Shown piece by piece: positions 1-9,628 of a stretch of 64,000 nucleotides of DNA; positions within the stretch are counted from its first letter, which is position 1, and every line of letters begins with the position of its first letter. Under the pieces are notes generated by a model, which was not told the DNA's origin, did no database searches, and saw only the letters and a program-made list of their open reading frames with translations. Source of the stretch: Ruminococcus flavefaciens (lineage in GTDB: Bacteria; Bacillota; Clostridia; Oscillospirales; Ruminococcaceae); NCBI RefSeq assembly GCF_900116855.1, contig NZ_UETD01000014.1, positions 57,986-121,985 of the forward strand. Reading direction: 5' to 3'. A program made the translations under genes and the position numbers.

Positions 1-537
1 GACGAGGGCGCCGAGGACGCAGAGCTGGGCTCATATAAGATGAGCAGCAGCGGAGTAAAGCTTTATTACGACGATACCGAGTTCTCCGACGAGCTCATGC
101 TTACTCTTGAAAAGTACTTCCTTTCGTTCCCGGCGGCTGATTATAATTCCTATCAGAAGTGTATGTTCCCCAGCTATATAGACGAGATGGAGGGCTTTCT
201 CGGCAAGGAGTACGATTACGACCTGAAGACCTCGTTCTCAAAGCGCTGTTCAAGTCTTGCGGACAATATGTACGGCGATTACAAGATAACAAGGATAAAG
301 CTTGAAGCGGCTCCCGTATACGATGAGACCAAAGACAACCTTGAGACCTATTTCGAGTCCCTCAATGAAGTTTTCGGCAAGGACTACTATGAACAGGTAA
401 AGTCAGAGAGCGATGAGGTCATCGATGCCTGCTTCTATATCATGGGCGAGGACGCATACGGGCAGGAAAATCCCATAGTAACAGGCTATGAGATAGTTTT
501 TGCCGTCAAGGGCGGAAAGTATTATACATTCGGCTAA
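1..537 (+). CDS. Partial uncharacterised protein (N-terminus outside window)
   Basis: The reading frame is open from base 1, so the start lies to the left of the window; the first ATG inside (base 40) is probably internal. The visible 178 residues are acidic and rich in Tyr, Phe and Lys, with no membrane segment or catalytic motif that I recognise, and end YYTFG. The layout of helices followed by a C-terminal beta-rich part ending 'VFAVKGGKYYTFG' resembles that of the next gene, which ends 'YTIDGKAYVIS', so the two may be distant relatives with an NTF2-like fold. The gap to the next start is 12 bases and carries AAGGAGG, so they form one operon. Function unknown. Confidence 0.7.
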   Translation, partial: DEGAEDAELGSYKMSSSGVKLYYDDTEFSDELMLTLEKYFLSFPAADYNSYQKCMFPSYIDEMEGFLGKEYDYDLKTSFSKRCSSLADNMYGDYKITRIKLEAAPVYDETKDNLETYFESLNEVFGKDYYEQVKSESDEVIDACFYIMGEDAYGQENPIVTGYEIVFAVKGGKYYTFG

Positions 538-549
538 GGAGGCATATCT

Positions 550-1224
550 ATGAGAGTTTTTTTCAGAAAAGCAGCTGCTATTATGGCTGCGGCAGTTATA
601 ACAGCTTCAGCGGCAGTTTCATGCAGCAGCAAAAGTTCTTTTTCAAGCGACCCAAATAACCTTATAGGCGGAGATCTTCCCGACGATTACAGCAAGGACC
701 TCGAGGATATGCCATACGGCGGAGAGTACCAGAAATTCGAGGCAGGTGATAATGATTTCCCTATGGGCATAGATATGGACCCCCGTTTCGTTACCATAGA
801 TGAGGCTTCAGCACTGACAAATTACTTCTATTCCGTAAATAATCAGGACGTTGAGAGCTTCAAGAAGGCAGTTCACCCCGACCTTATCAAGTACCGTCTG
901 GAGAATTCCGAGTACAGCACCGAAAAGGAGTTCCTTGATGCCGAGTATGAGCTTCTCAAGCAGTATACGGGCTCTGACTTCACCTTTGACTACATTCTTA
1001 TCGACGGCAGACTCAAGGACACAGAGGGCGCATTCGAGCAGTATGACAAGCTTGTGGAGACTGCTATACCGGGCTGTAATATCACATCAAGGAATATGTA
1101 CATGGTGGACGTTACCTATCATAAGCCCAATGACGGCGGAAGCTATTCCCTCAGGTACAGATTCGGCGATTATATGAATATAGCTATCTATACCATCGAC
1201 GGCAAGGCATACGTTATTTCATGA
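550..1224 (+). CDS. Lipoprotein of unknown function
   Basis: The 224-residue protein starts with a signal sequence (residues 1-25) ending in the lipobox AAVSC, so it is expected to be lipidated at Cys25 and anchored outside the membrane. A Ser/Asp-rich spacer (26-80) is followed by a compact domain (about 85-224) beginning with a helix ('EASALTNYFYSVNNQ') and ending in beta strands, in the style of NTF2-like scaffolds; this fold guess is weak. AAGGAGG lies 7 bases upstream of the ATG. It is second in an operon with the partial gene at the left edge and is followed directly by a terminator. Confidence 0.75.
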   Translation: MRVFFRKAAAIMAAAVITASAAVSCSSKSSFSSDPNNLIGGDLPDDYSKDLEDMPYGGEYQKFEAGDNDFPMGIDMDPRFVTIDEASALTNYFYSVNNQDVESFKKAVHPDLIKYRLENSEYSTEKEFLDAEYELLKQYTGSDFTFDYILIDGRLKDTEGAFEQYDKLVETAIPGCNITSRNMYMVDVTYHKPNDGGSYSLRYRFGDYMNIAIYTIDGKAYVIS

Positions 1225-1230
1225 TATATC

Positions 1231-1260
1231 GAAAAAAAGGGTGCTTTGCTCCCTTTTTTT
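1231..1260 (+). terminator. Rho-independent terminator
   Basis: The arms AAAAAGGG and CCCTTTTT enclose a short loop and are followed by a T run. It closes the two-gene operon ending at 1224. Confidence 0.8.
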
Positions 1261-1291
1261 GTTACAGATTTATGAACTTTTCAAAAGCCTC

Positions 1292-1320
1292 TTGAAATTC
1301 CCTTTTTTATGTGCTATAAT
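1292..1320 (+). promoter_or_regulatory. Promoter for the 44-aa secreted peptide
   Basis: TTGAAA (1292-1297), a 17-base spacer and a perfect TATAAT (1315-1320), 36 bases before the ATG at 1356. Confidence 0.65.
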
Positions 1321-1355
1321 TCCATTATCAAAGCATAAGGGGGAGCTTTTTCACT

Positions 1356-1490
1356 ATGAAAAATGCGTTAAAAACAGCAGCAGCGCTTGTGCTTGCAGCG
1401 GTCGCCTGCTTCCTTGGGAGCATGAACTGCTTTGCAAATGCAGAGGAGTGCAGCGGACAGAATGTTGTTTCGGCAGCAGATGCTGCATAA
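1356..1490 (+). CDS. Small secreted peptide (44 aa)
   Basis: This ORF has its own sigma-70-type promoter, a strong ribosome site (AAGGGGGAG) and a terminator about 70 bases downstream, so it is a real transcription unit although very short. Residues 1-27 form a signal peptide (MKNALKTAA..., hydrophobic core, cleavage likely after CFA), leaving a mature peptide of about 17 residues, NAEECSGQNVVSAADAA. The signal sequence resembles those of the next two genes, which also end in a short G-x-M-N/S-x-F-A stretch. It may be a secreted peptide, or a copy of that family cut short just after its signal peptide. I cannot choose between these. Confidence 0.55.
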   Translation: MKNALKTAAALVLAAVACFLGSMNCFANAEECSGQNVVSAADAA

Positions 1491-1559
1491 GCAGGCAAAG
1501 ACTGCGATATAGGGTATTACAGGGCAGCGATCACGCTACCCTAAATGAAAAACAAATTG

Positions 1560-1592
1560 CCGTGTCCGGTATTCGGGCACGGTATTTTTATG
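1560..1592 (+). terminator. Terminator after the 44-aa peptide
   Basis: CCGTGTCCG, loop, CGGGCACGG (one G-T pair), then TATTTTTA. Confidence 0.65.
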
Positions 1593-1624
1593 CCCTGATG
1601 GCTTTGCAGGGATATTGTATTGCT

Positions 1625-1776
1625 GATTTAAGCCGTTAGCCCATAGCCATTAGCCGTTAGCCTGATGTAGGGGCGGCGTTCCGCCGCCCGATAATAAAGC
1701 GGCGAAGCCGCTTCCTGATGGCTAAAAGCTAAAGGCTAAGGGCTTCGGAATTTAACACCTGCGGTGTTAAATTCCG
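1625..1776. repeat. Palindromic intergenic element, family P1, copy 1
   Basis: Modular palindrome. An arm of TTAGCC-type repeats comes first, then a TGTAGGG head (1666) with a GC-rich hairpin, then a second hairpin (AAAGCGGCGAAGCCGCTT), then the complementary arm (GGCTAAAAGCTAAAGGCT), and finally an AT-rich hairpin CGGAATTTAACACC / GTGTTAAATTCCG at 1746-1776. The stretch 1625-1744 differs at only one base from the copies at 54464-54584 and, inverted, 58286-58412. It has no coding capacity. Confidence 0.85.
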
Positions 1777-1880
1777 ATTTGTATTAGTAACAATTATTGC
1801 ACAGCATTAAAAAGAAGTCAGCTGAGGTCTTCTTTTTGTTACAATATTTTTACAATTGATTTAAGATTTGCCGTTTTCGG

Positions 1881-1909
1881 TTGAAGTTGTGCCTGCCCGG
1901 TGCTATAAT
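1881..1909 (+). promoter_or_regulatory. Promoter for the paired secreted/membrane proteins
   Basis: TTGAAG (1881-1886), 17-base spacer, TATAAT (1904-1909), 28 bases before the ATG at 1938. Confidence 0.65.
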
Positions 1910-1937
1910 AAGAAAAACAGATAAGAGGTGCAGCATT

Positions 1938-2666
1938 ATGAAAAAACACATCAAAACAATGGTCGCAGTCATATTCACAGTAATGACCTGCCTTTTCGGC
2001 GGCATGAACGCATTTGCGTGGGTAGCCGCAGACGGTATTATAGCTGTCCGCTATACAGACGCTCCCGAGGGAACGGTATTTGTTGATATACTGCTCCCGA
2101 AAACCGAAGATGACAAATACGCTTCCGCAGACGGTAAGCCCTCCGCAGCGATCATACTTCACGGAGAGGATGAAAACGGCGAGCGTACAGAAGAAACTCT
2201 GACTCTTCCGGAGGACTGCGAGCTTGTAAAGTATGATGACGGCTATACCAGCTGCCTTTTCGGCAGGGACATTGCCACAGAGTACAGGGTGAACAGCTTC
2301 AGGATGGATATAGTACTGGACGAGCAGAAGCTGATAAACACAGACGTTTCCAATTACTACGGCAGCCTGAAGTTGGCGTACTGCGACGAAAAGGGCAATG
2401 TACTTGCGGTCACAGAGCCTGTGGAGACAGAGCATAACGATAAACCTGCGAATTTCTATGTCAATGCGAACGGAACAAGTCTTGAGTGCAAGCTTGATAA
2501 TGGTATAGATGTCGGAAAAGGATTGACTGCCTTTGTATTTGGTACCGTGATCGTTGTATGTATAATAGCAGTTCTTGGTGGTGCAGTTATAGCAGCAATT
2601 GTTGTAGTTGTGGTGATACTTATTTTAAGACACAATAAAAAGAAAAATCAGCAGTACAGACAGTAA
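1938..2666 (+). CDS. Surface protein with signal peptide and C-terminal membrane anchor
   Basis: A 242-residue protein. The start at MKKHIK is chosen because AGAGGTG precedes it at the right distance; an in-frame ATG 57 bases upstream lies inside the promoter. Residues 1-27 are a signal peptide cut after AFA. The extracellular part (28-195) contains 'EGTVFVDILLPK', 'YDDGYTSC' and 'YYGSLKLAYCDEKG'. A long hydrophobic segment (about 200-232) followed by HNKKKNQQ anchors it with a short basic cytoplasmic tail. It is a paralogue of the next gene, sharing all three motifs, and lies in one operon with it, 20 bases apart. Function unknown. Confidence 0.75.
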   Translation: MKKHIKTMVAVIFTVMTCLFGGMNAFAWVAADGIIAVRYTDAPEGTVFVDILLPKTEDDKYASADGKPSAAIILHGEDENGERTEETLTLPEDCELVKYDDGYTSCLFGRDIATEYRVNSFRMDIVLDEQKLINTDVSNYYGSLKLAYCDEKGNVLAVTEPVETEHNDKPANFYVNANGTSLECKLDNGIDVGKGLTAFVFGTVIVVCIIAVLGGAVIAAIVVVVVILILRHNKKKNQQYRQ

Positions 2667-2686
2667 TGCGCGTGATGGGGGATATT

Positions 2687-3409
2687 ATGAAAAAGCATAT
2701 CAAGGCTGCCATAGCAGTCGTATTTACGGTAATGACCTGCATTTTCGGCGGCATGAGCGCCTTTGCGATGGGACTTGGAACAGCCGTATGGAGTATAGAG
2801 ATAGAGTACGGGAACGCTCCCGAGGGAACAGCTTTCGTTGACCTGCTCTTCCCGAAGAAGACTGACGATAAATACTATCCCGACCCGACCACAAATGAAA
2901 ATGACGAGAAGTACAGCGTATGCCGCAATGTCTATGCAGACTATATCGGCAGGGGAAACAGCGATCCCATTGCCCTCGATGACAGCTGCGGACTTGCGGT
3001 CTACGATGACGGCTATACAAGCTGTATGCTGAAAAGGTATTTCGTGAAGTACAACCATGCCGAAAAGGATAAGTGCTCGCTGGAGTTCGGTGTGCCAAGC
3101 AATGTCCAAAATCAGGAGGTCTTTGAGTATTACGGCAGATTTAAGGTAGCCTACTGTAACGAAAAGGGCGAGGTCCTCGGAGTCACCGAGCCTGTGAAGG
3201 TGAAGCACGTCAGCACGACCTGCCTCTATAAAGTAAAGGCAAGCGGCAACAAGGCAGAATATACCGTAGACAGGGACGGCTCCGTATTTATTCAATTGTT
3301 CGTAATGGCGCTGATATTTGGCGTCCCTGTAGTGATAGCCCTCGTTATCGGGCTTATAATATACCTCTGCACAAGGAAGAAAAATGGCAAGCAGTCTGTG
3401 AAACGATAA
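2687..3409 (+). CDS. Paralogous surface protein with C-terminal membrane anchor
   Basis: A 240-residue protein started at MKKHIK, 7 residues after an alternative ATG, because GGGGGA sits just upstream. It has the same plan as the preceding gene: signal peptide ending FA (1-26), extracellular region with 'EGTAFVDLLFPKK', 'YDDGYTSC' and 'YYGRFKVAYCNEKGE', one membrane segment (about 207-230) and a basic tail. The pair probably arose by tandem duplication. No catalytic or cell-wall-binding domain is recognised. A bidirectional terminator follows. Confidence 0.75.
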   Translation: MKKHIKAAIAVVFTVMTCIFGGMSAFAMGLGTAVWSIEIEYGNAPEGTAFVDLLFPKKTDDKYYPDPTTNENDEKYSVCRNVYADYIGRGNSDPIALDDSCGLAVYDDGYTSCMLKRYFVKYNHAEKDKCSLEFGVPSNVQNQEVFEYYGRFKVAYCNEKGEVLGVTEPVKVKHVSTTCLYKVKASGNKAEYTVDRDGSVFIQLFVMALIFGVPVVIALVIGLIIYLCTRKKNGKQSVKR

Positions 3410-3417
3410 AAAACAAG

Positions 3418-3447
3418 CCCCTGAGCGTTCAGACAAGCGCTCAGGGG
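3418..3447. terminator. Bidirectional terminator
   Basis: CCCCTGAGCG and CGCTCAGGGG form a perfect 10-bp stem, with A runs on the left and T runs on the right. It serves both the surface-protein operon (plus) and guaB (minus). Confidence 0.85.
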
Positions 3448-3453
3448 AATTTT

Positions 3454-4959
<1,506 letters not shown>

Positions 4960-4961
4960 CT

Positions 4962-4990
4962 ATGATACTATTTTTGACGGCTTCTGTCAA
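4962..4990 (-). promoter_or_regulatory. guaB promoter with possible operator
   Basis: On the minus strand: TTGACA, 17-base spacer, TATCAT. The -35 region is part of an inverted repeat (TTGAC at 4974 and GTCAA at 4986) that could bind a regulator; no purine riboswitch is seen in the short leader. Confidence 0.6.
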
Positions 4991-5085
4991 TAGTTTGGGG
5001 AGCGGAGACGGCATAGAAATTTTTAGTTCAAAAAAGGTCGGGTTTTGGCGAAAAAAGCAATTTGTTATAGTAAAGTAACTCAGTG

Positions 5086-6294
5086 TTAAAGCGACCTTGC
5101 GGAAAGTGAAGCGTATTTCGCCAGAATAGCCGAAGCGTCCACCGCATCAACTTTGCCGTCGCCGTTGAAGTCGGCAGCGATATTCTGCTCGGCTGTAAAA
5201 GTGCCTTTCTTGTTTGATGAGAGCCGTGCGTACTCTGCCAGCACCGTGGAAGCGTCCACGGCATCGATGAAGCCGTCGCCGTTGACATCTCCTCTTGGGG
5301 CCTTTCCCACCTCGAAGGCGAGTCCCGAGTCCGAGGCATATTTCTCAGCAGCAGAGCCCTTTTCGCCCCTTATGATGAAGCCCGAGATGTTCTCGGAGGA
5401 GCTGCTTCTTGCGTCGTATCTTCTGCCGAGAGCCTCCCTTCCTATGGTCTTTACAGAGTCGGTGACGTAGATCCCGCTGATATCCGAGCAGCTGTAAAAG
5501 GCTTCGCTGCCTATGGAAGTGACGGTGTCGGGGATATCCGCGGTTTTCAGCGAGGTGCAGGAGTGGAAGCAGTTTTCGGGTATGGTTTTCACGCCCTTGC
5601 CCACGGTGACGCTCTCAAGCTCGCTGCAGCTCATGAAGCAGCCCTTTCCCAGAGTTGTCACCGAGTCGGGGATATCTACGGATTTCAGCGAAAGGCAGCC
5701 CGAGAAAGCGTGGTCGTCGATAGTTTTTACACTGTCGGGAAGTGCTGCGGAAACAATGTCAGCCTTGCCGAAGAATGCTCCCTTTCGGATAGTCTTGGTG
5801 TTCTTGTTTATGACGGCTTCGGAGCTTCCTGCGTAGAGGAGCAGAGTGTCGCCGTTTTCGTAGAGACAGCCGTCGATATTGCTGTATGTGGCGTTGTTCT
5901 TGTTGACGTCGATATAGGCGAGTGCAGGGCAGGCTGTAAAGGCGTAATCGCCGATCTCAGCCACGCCGCTGCCGATGGTGATGGTGCTGAGGGAAGGACA
6001 GGCGCTGAATGCTCTTTCGCCGATAGTCTTTACGCTGTCGGGTATGACGCAAACGCCGATATCCTTGTTGCCCGAGAAGGCGTCGTCGGCAACAGCCGTT
6101 ACGGGACAGCCTTCCAGCTCCGCAGGTATGATGAGAATGGCGTCGCTTCCCGCACAGCCTGTTACCGTAGCCTGCTTGTCCTCGATGGTATAGCTTAGCA
6201 CAAAGCCGCCAACGTCCTCTGCAGCAGCCTCGGAAAGAGGAGCGGCACTGAAAGTAATGGCGGCTGATGCCAGCAGTGATAGCAGCTTTTTCAT
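5086..6294 (-). CDS. Secreted BspA-type leucine-rich-repeat protein with C-terminal dockerin
   Basis: A 402-residue cellulosome-type protein. Signal peptide at 1-25. A beta-rich N-terminal part leads into about eight LRR_5 (BspA-like) repeats built on 'IPDSVKTIGERAFSACPSL' (about residues 65-320). The C-terminus (about 335-398) is a dockerin with two calcium-binding F-hand repeats, DVNGDGFIDAVDASTVLAEY and DFNGDGKVDAVDASAILAKY. It should be exported and docked on a cohesin scaffold; the LRR part suggests protein or surface binding rather than catalysis. The start MKKLL follows GGGAG. It begins one base after the stop of the amidohydrolase gene, so it is co-transcribed with housekeeping genes, which is odd for a cellulosomal protein. 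Confidence 0.88.
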   Translation of the reverse strand: MKKLLSLLASAAITFSAAPLSEAAAEDVGGFVLSYTIEDKQATVTGCAGSDAILIIPAELEGCPVTAVADDAFSGNKDIGVCVIPDSVKTIGERAFSACPSLSTITIGSGVAEIGDYAFTACPALAYIDVNKNNATYSNIDGCLYENGDTLLLYAGSSEAVINKNTKTIRKGAFFGKADIVSAALPDSVKTIDDHAFSGCLSLKSVDIPDSVTTLGKGCFMSCSELESVTVGKGVKTIPENCFHSCTSLKTADIPDTVTSIGSEAFYSCSDISGIYVTDSVKTIGREALGRRYDARSSSSENISGFIIRGEKGSAAEKYASDSGLAFEVGKAPRGDVNGDGFIDAVDASTVLAEYARLSSNKKGTFTAEQNIAADFNGDGKVDAVDASAILAKYASLSARSL

Positions 6295-6295
6295 A

Positions 6296-7465
6296 TCATA
6301 TCTCCCTGCGGCACACATTGCCGTCTATCATGACGAGCAGCGGCTCCGACATGAGGTCAAGAGGATTGCAGCCCTTTGCATAGAGCTGTAGATCAGCGTC
6401 CTTGCCCTCGGAGATGGTGCCTGTGGAGTCGCTGATGCCCAGTATCTCGGCAGGATAAGCCGTAATGGTCATTATTGCGTCGTCAAGGCTGAGACCGCCC
6501 TTTACCGCAGCCTGTGCGGACAGGGGCAGGTACTGTATGGGTATTACCGTGTGGTCTGTGCAGATAGCTGTCTTAACGCCGCTCTCGTGGAGCACAGATG
6601 CGTTTTTCAGCTCAAGTCCGCGCATTTCGGGCTTGCAGCGGTCACACATAAGGGGACCGCAGATAACGGGGATATTCTCCTCGGCGAGGATATCGGCTAT
6701 CTTGTAGCCCTCGGTGCCGTGGATGATAACGGGGTCAAGGTTGAACTCCTTGGAGATACGCATAGCGGTGCAGATATCGTCGGCGCGGTGACAGTGGAAG
6801 AAAGCCTTTATCTTGCGGTCGAGGAGGGGCATGAGCGCCTCGCACTTGATATCGTACTCGGGGGGATCGTAGTTCTCGCTGTCGGAGTAATAGCTGTCCA
6901 TGTCGTGGACGTAGCGGCGCGCCTTGTACAGCCCCTCTCTTATGAGAGCGGTTATCGCCATACGGGTAACGGGAGTCTCCTCCCTGCCGTTGTAGACGTT
7001 CTTGGGATTTTCTCCCAGAGCGAACTTTATTCCGCAGTTTCGTATGAGCATATCATCGATGCGCCTGCCGTAGGTCTTTATGGCAGCTATCTCGCCGCCG
7101 CAGGCGTTGGCGCTTCCGGGACTTGATGCCGCAGCGGTTATGCCCCGCATACGGGCTTCCTCAAAGCAGCGGTCGAAGGGATTGATACCGTCGATAGCCC
7201 TCATCTGAGGAGTGAATGGGTCTGTGGACTCGTTGCAGTCGTCTCCCTCGAAGTCAAGACCGTCCTCGATGATGCCGAGGTGGGTGTGGGCGTCAATGAA
7301 GCCGGGGAGGAGAAGTCCTCCGCAGGCGTCAATGCTGTCCTCGGGGACAGCCGCGGGAGAGCCCTCGCCCAGAGCCTTTATCTTGCCGTCCTCGACCTCC
7401 AGCCAGCCGTTTTCAATGGAGCCGCGGGAGTCCATGGTGTGAATTTCAGCGTTATAGATAAGCAT
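6296..7465 (-). CDS. Metal-dependent amidohydrolase
   Basis: A 389-residue member of the amidohydrolase superfamily, cytosolic. The N-terminal beta sandwich ('LIYNAEIHTMDSRGSIENG') is followed by the metal-binding motif 'GFIDAHTHLG' and later by 'FHCHRADD', 'IIHGTEGYK' and 'ICTDH', the usual metal and proton-shuttle positions of a subtype III-like barrel. The C-terminal 'GKDADLQLY' returns to the sandwich. It is closest in style to imidazolonepropionase-related and D-aminoacylase-like hydrolases of Firmicutes, but the substrate cannot be read from sequence. The start MLIYNAE is preferred because the longer form would overlap aroK; GTGAG in the end of aroK can act as ribosome site. Confidence 0.8.
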   Translation of the reverse strand: MLIYNAEIHTMDSRGSIENGWLEVEDGKIKALGEGSPAAVPEDSIDACGGLLLPGFIDAHTHLGIIEDGLDFEGDDCNESTDPFTPQMRAIDGINPFDRCFEEARMRGITAAASSPGSANACGGEIAAIKTYGRRIDDMLIRNCGIKFALGENPKNVYNGREETPVTRMAITALIREGLYKARRYVHDMDSYYSDSENYDPPEYDIKCEALMPLLDRKIKAFFHCHRADDICTAMRISKEFNLDPVIIHGTEGYKIADILAEENIPVICGPLMCDRCKPEMRGLELKNASVLHESGVKTAICTDHTVIPIQYLPLSAQAAVKGGLSLDDAIMTITAYPAEILGISDSTGTISEGKDADLQLYAKGCNPLDLMSEPLLVMIDGNVCRREI

Positions 7466-7472
7466 AGTCTGC

Positions 7473-7970
7473 TCACTTTCTGACAGCCTCGGCGATGCGC
7501 TCCGCATTTTCAACGGGGCTGCCGTTGCATTCGAGTCTTATGGTGGAGTGTTTCAGATATACGTCCCTGCGCGCGTTGTACAGGGCTTCCAGCTCCTCCT
7601 TTGTGGACTTTACCACGATGGGACGGTTCGTATCGTCCTTTATGCGCTCATAGCAGGTCTCAAAGGGGACGTCAAGGAAAATGACGGCGGCACCTGCGTC
7701 CTTTGCAGCCTTTGCGGTATCGGGATTGAGCATAGCTCCGCCGCCGCAGGCAGCAACGGTAGTCTTGCCGCAGAGGGACTTCACGATCTCAGCCTCTGTC
7801 TGACGGAAGAAGGGCTCGCCCTTCTGCTCGAATATCTCGGGTATCGTCATTTCGAGGGTCCTGACTATGATGTCGTCGGTGTCGCAGAAGCCGCAGCCCA
7901 GTTTCTTTGCCGCAAGCTTGCCGATAGTTGATTTTCCGCAGCCCATAAAGCCGCATAAAAATACAGTCAT
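7473..7970 (-). CDS. aroK: Shikimate kinase
   Basis: Phosphorylates shikimate at the 3-hydroxyl with ATP in the chorismate pathway. The 165-residue size is normal. The P-loop GFMGCGKST is at residues 7-15, the shikimate-binding Asp in 'CDTDD' follows, then 'GEPFFRQTE' and the GGG substrate loop ('AACGGGAML'), and a lid with Arg ('NRPIVV'). It lies downstream of aroE in the same minus-strand run, so two non-adjacent shikimate steps are co-expressed with fabD. Confidence 0.93.
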   Translation of the reverse strand: MTVFLCGFMGCGKSTIGKLAAKKLGCGFCDTDDIIVRTLEMTIPEIFEQKGEPFFRQTEAEIVKSLCGKTTVAACGGGAMLNPDTAKAAKDAGAAVIFLDVPFETCYERIKDDTNRPIVVKSTKEELEALYNARRDVYLKHSTIRLECNGSPVENAERIAEAVRK

Positions 7971-8014
7971 ATATTTCTCCTTAGATAACGGAACTGCCCG
8001 TATCGGGGACAGTA

Positions 8015-8341
8015 TCAGATTCCGAAATGGATAACGAATTTGTTTTCGCGCTGAGCCTCGGTCAGCAGGGCTGTCAGCTCCGAGAGCTGAGGGCAGCCGA
8101 GAGTGGCTTCGATAAAGCCGCCGAGGGACTCGGGCGGTATTAGGGTAATGCCGTAATATGCCGGTCCGTATTCGGGACGGTCAAGGCTGTGCCGGAAGCA
8201 TTTCAGCTCCCCGAGCTTCGGGAATATGGGCAGGATATAGTCATCATGCACCGAAATGCAGCCGTATTTCTCAGGCTCATAGCTGATATAGCTCCCTTTT
8301 TCGGGAGTCTCCTGCATTATTCCGAAGTCATGTGCCAGCAT
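8015..8341 (-). CDS. Conserved-looking small protein of unknown function
   Basis: A 108-residue soluble protein beginning MLAHDFGIMQETPEKGSY and ending KFVIHFGI. It contains several aromatic and acidic residues (YEPEKYGC, HDDYILPIFPKL) and no signal peptide or membrane segment. It sits four bases after the GNAT gene and 44 bases before aroK in the same direction, so it is translated as part of this operon. I do not recognise the family. Confidence 0.65.
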   Translation of the reverse strand: MLAHDFGIMQETPEKGSYISYEPEKYGCISVHDDYILPIFPKLGELKCFRHSLDRPEYGPAYYGITLIPPESLGGFIEATLGCPQLSELTALLTEAQRENKFVIHFGI

Positions 8342-8345
8342 GGTC

Positions 8346-8795
8346 TCACCCTTTTCTCTCCATTTTCACCAGCGGCACCCATTCGTCCTCTATCATCTTC
8401 TCGCCTGTGAGCTGAAAGCCATGGCGCTCATAGAAGGCTATGCCGCGTGTGTTGTATTCAAGTGCCCAGAGGTTGTCCGCACCGAACTCCTTAACGGCGA
8501 ACTCCAGAAGCTCAGCGCCTATGCCGCTGTTCTGGAACTGAGGCTCCACATAGAGCTTCACCACCTCGGTGCCGCTTACGCGGATAATGCCCTTGACAAC
8601 GCCCTCGTCATCATAGACATAGGTGTTTTGCAGCTCCTCGGAGCCCTCACAGTACTCCGCCGCCATATCCACCACGTTGAGCTCCCCGAAATAGAATGGG
8701 TCATTGCGGAAGAAGGGGTAGAAGTTCACGCGGTAGTTGGTTATGATTATTTCTGCGATACGGGAGGCATCGCAGGCTTTTGCGGGTCTTATCAT
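8346..8795 (-). CDS. GNAT family N-acetyltransferase
   Basis: A 149-residue acetyltransferase of the GCN5 fold. The strand 'VVKLYVEPQFQNSGIGAELLEFA' (about residues 73-95) holds the Q/RxxGxG/A acetyl-CoA pyrophosphate loop, and 'LWALEYNTRGIAFYERHGF' is the usual C-terminal motif. The start ATG overlaps the stop of aroE by four bases (ATGA), which indicates translational coupling. The substrate is unknown; such enzymes acetylate amines on proteins, antibiotics or small metabolites. Confidence 0.82.
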   Translation of the reverse strand: MIRPAKACDASRIAEIIITNYRVNFYPFFRNDPFYFGELNVVDMAAEYCEGSEELQNTYVYDDEGVVKGIIRVSGTEVVKLYVEPQFQNSGIGAELLEFAVKEFGADNLWALEYNTRGIAFYERHGFQLTGEKMIEDEWVPLVKMERKG

Positions 8796-9628
8796 TTGTT
8801 CATGCTGTCAACGGCATTTTCAACGTCAATGATTATCTTTGAGATATCCTCAGCGGAGAACTGTCCGCCGTACCATATCTCATGAGCCTTTACAGCCTGA
8901 TATACCAGCATTGAAGCGCCGCCCACAGCGGTCTTGCCGAGAGCTCTTGCCTTTTTCATCAGCAGGGTCTCGGTGGGGTTATAGATAACGTCAAAGACGC
9001 TGAGGGAGTTCTCGATAACGGTATCGCTTACCGCGCAGGCGTCCACCTTGGGGTACATACCCACGGGAGTAGCGTTTATGAGCAGGTCATAGCTGCCCTC
9101 AAGTGTAGCTATATCGGCAATTCTCACGGAAGCATCGCTGCACTTTGCAAGTATCTCAGCCATGAGGAGCTGAGCGTTCTTTACGTCCTGAGGGATAACG
9201 GCGAGGGTGATGTTTCCGCCGTGGCGGGCGACCTCAATGGCTATCATCCTGCCGACACCGCCGCAGCCCAGAATAGCCACATTCCCGCCGATGGGGAGCA
9301 GCTCCGCAGAACGGAGGAAGCCGTCGCAGTCGGTGTTGTAGCCTGTGAGCCTGCCGCCGTCGTTGCTGATGCAGTTTACGGAGTTATAGCGCTGAGCGCT
9401 GTCTGCAAGCTCGTCCACCAGAGAGATGACAGCCTGCTTGTGGGGGATGGTCACGTTGAGACCGCGGAGGCTTTCAAGAAGTCCGCGGCTGCCTGCCATA
9501 TCCTCGGGAGCTATATCTATGAGCTCGTAGGAGGTGTCGCTGAGTCCGCTGAGAGCGAAAAGCTTTTCGTGTATAAGAGGGGACATTGAGTGTCCCAGTG
9601 GGTGGCCTATGAGTGCGAATTTATTCAT
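8792..9628 (-). CDS. aroE: Shikimate dehydrogenase (NADP+)
   Basis: Reduces 3-dehydroshikimate to shikimate. The 278-residue protein opens with the substrate-binding 'IGHPLGHSMSPLIHE', then 'LNVTIPHKQAV' with the catalytic lysine, the Rossmann glycine loop 'AILGCGGVGRM', and 'NATPVGMYP'. It begins within the last codon of fabD (ATGA overlap) and overlaps the GNAT gene downstream, so fabD-aroE-GNAT are tightly coupled. Confidence 0.95.
   Translation of the reverse strand: MNKFALIGHPLGHSMSPLIHEKLFALSGLSDTSYELIDIAPEDMAGSRGLLESLRGLNVTIPHKQAVISLVDELADSAQRYNSVNCISNDGGRLTGYNTDCDGFLRSAELLPIGGNVAILGCGGVGRMIAIEVARHGGNITLAVIPQDVKNAQLLMAEILAKCSDASVRIADIATLEGSYDLLINATPVGMYPKVDACAVSDTVIENSLSVFDVIYNPTETLLMKKARALGKTAVGGASMLVYQAVKAHEIWYGGQFSAEDISKIIIDVENAVDSMNK

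Noticed and set aside
1241..1639. 132-residue plus-strand frame
   Set aside because: It starts inside a terminator, overlaps the better-supported 44-aa peptide gene and has no ribosome site.
1631..1740. TTAGCC-type repeats as a possible CRISPR array
   Set aside because: Repeats are short, irregular and part of a symmetric palindromic element; no spacers and no cas genes.
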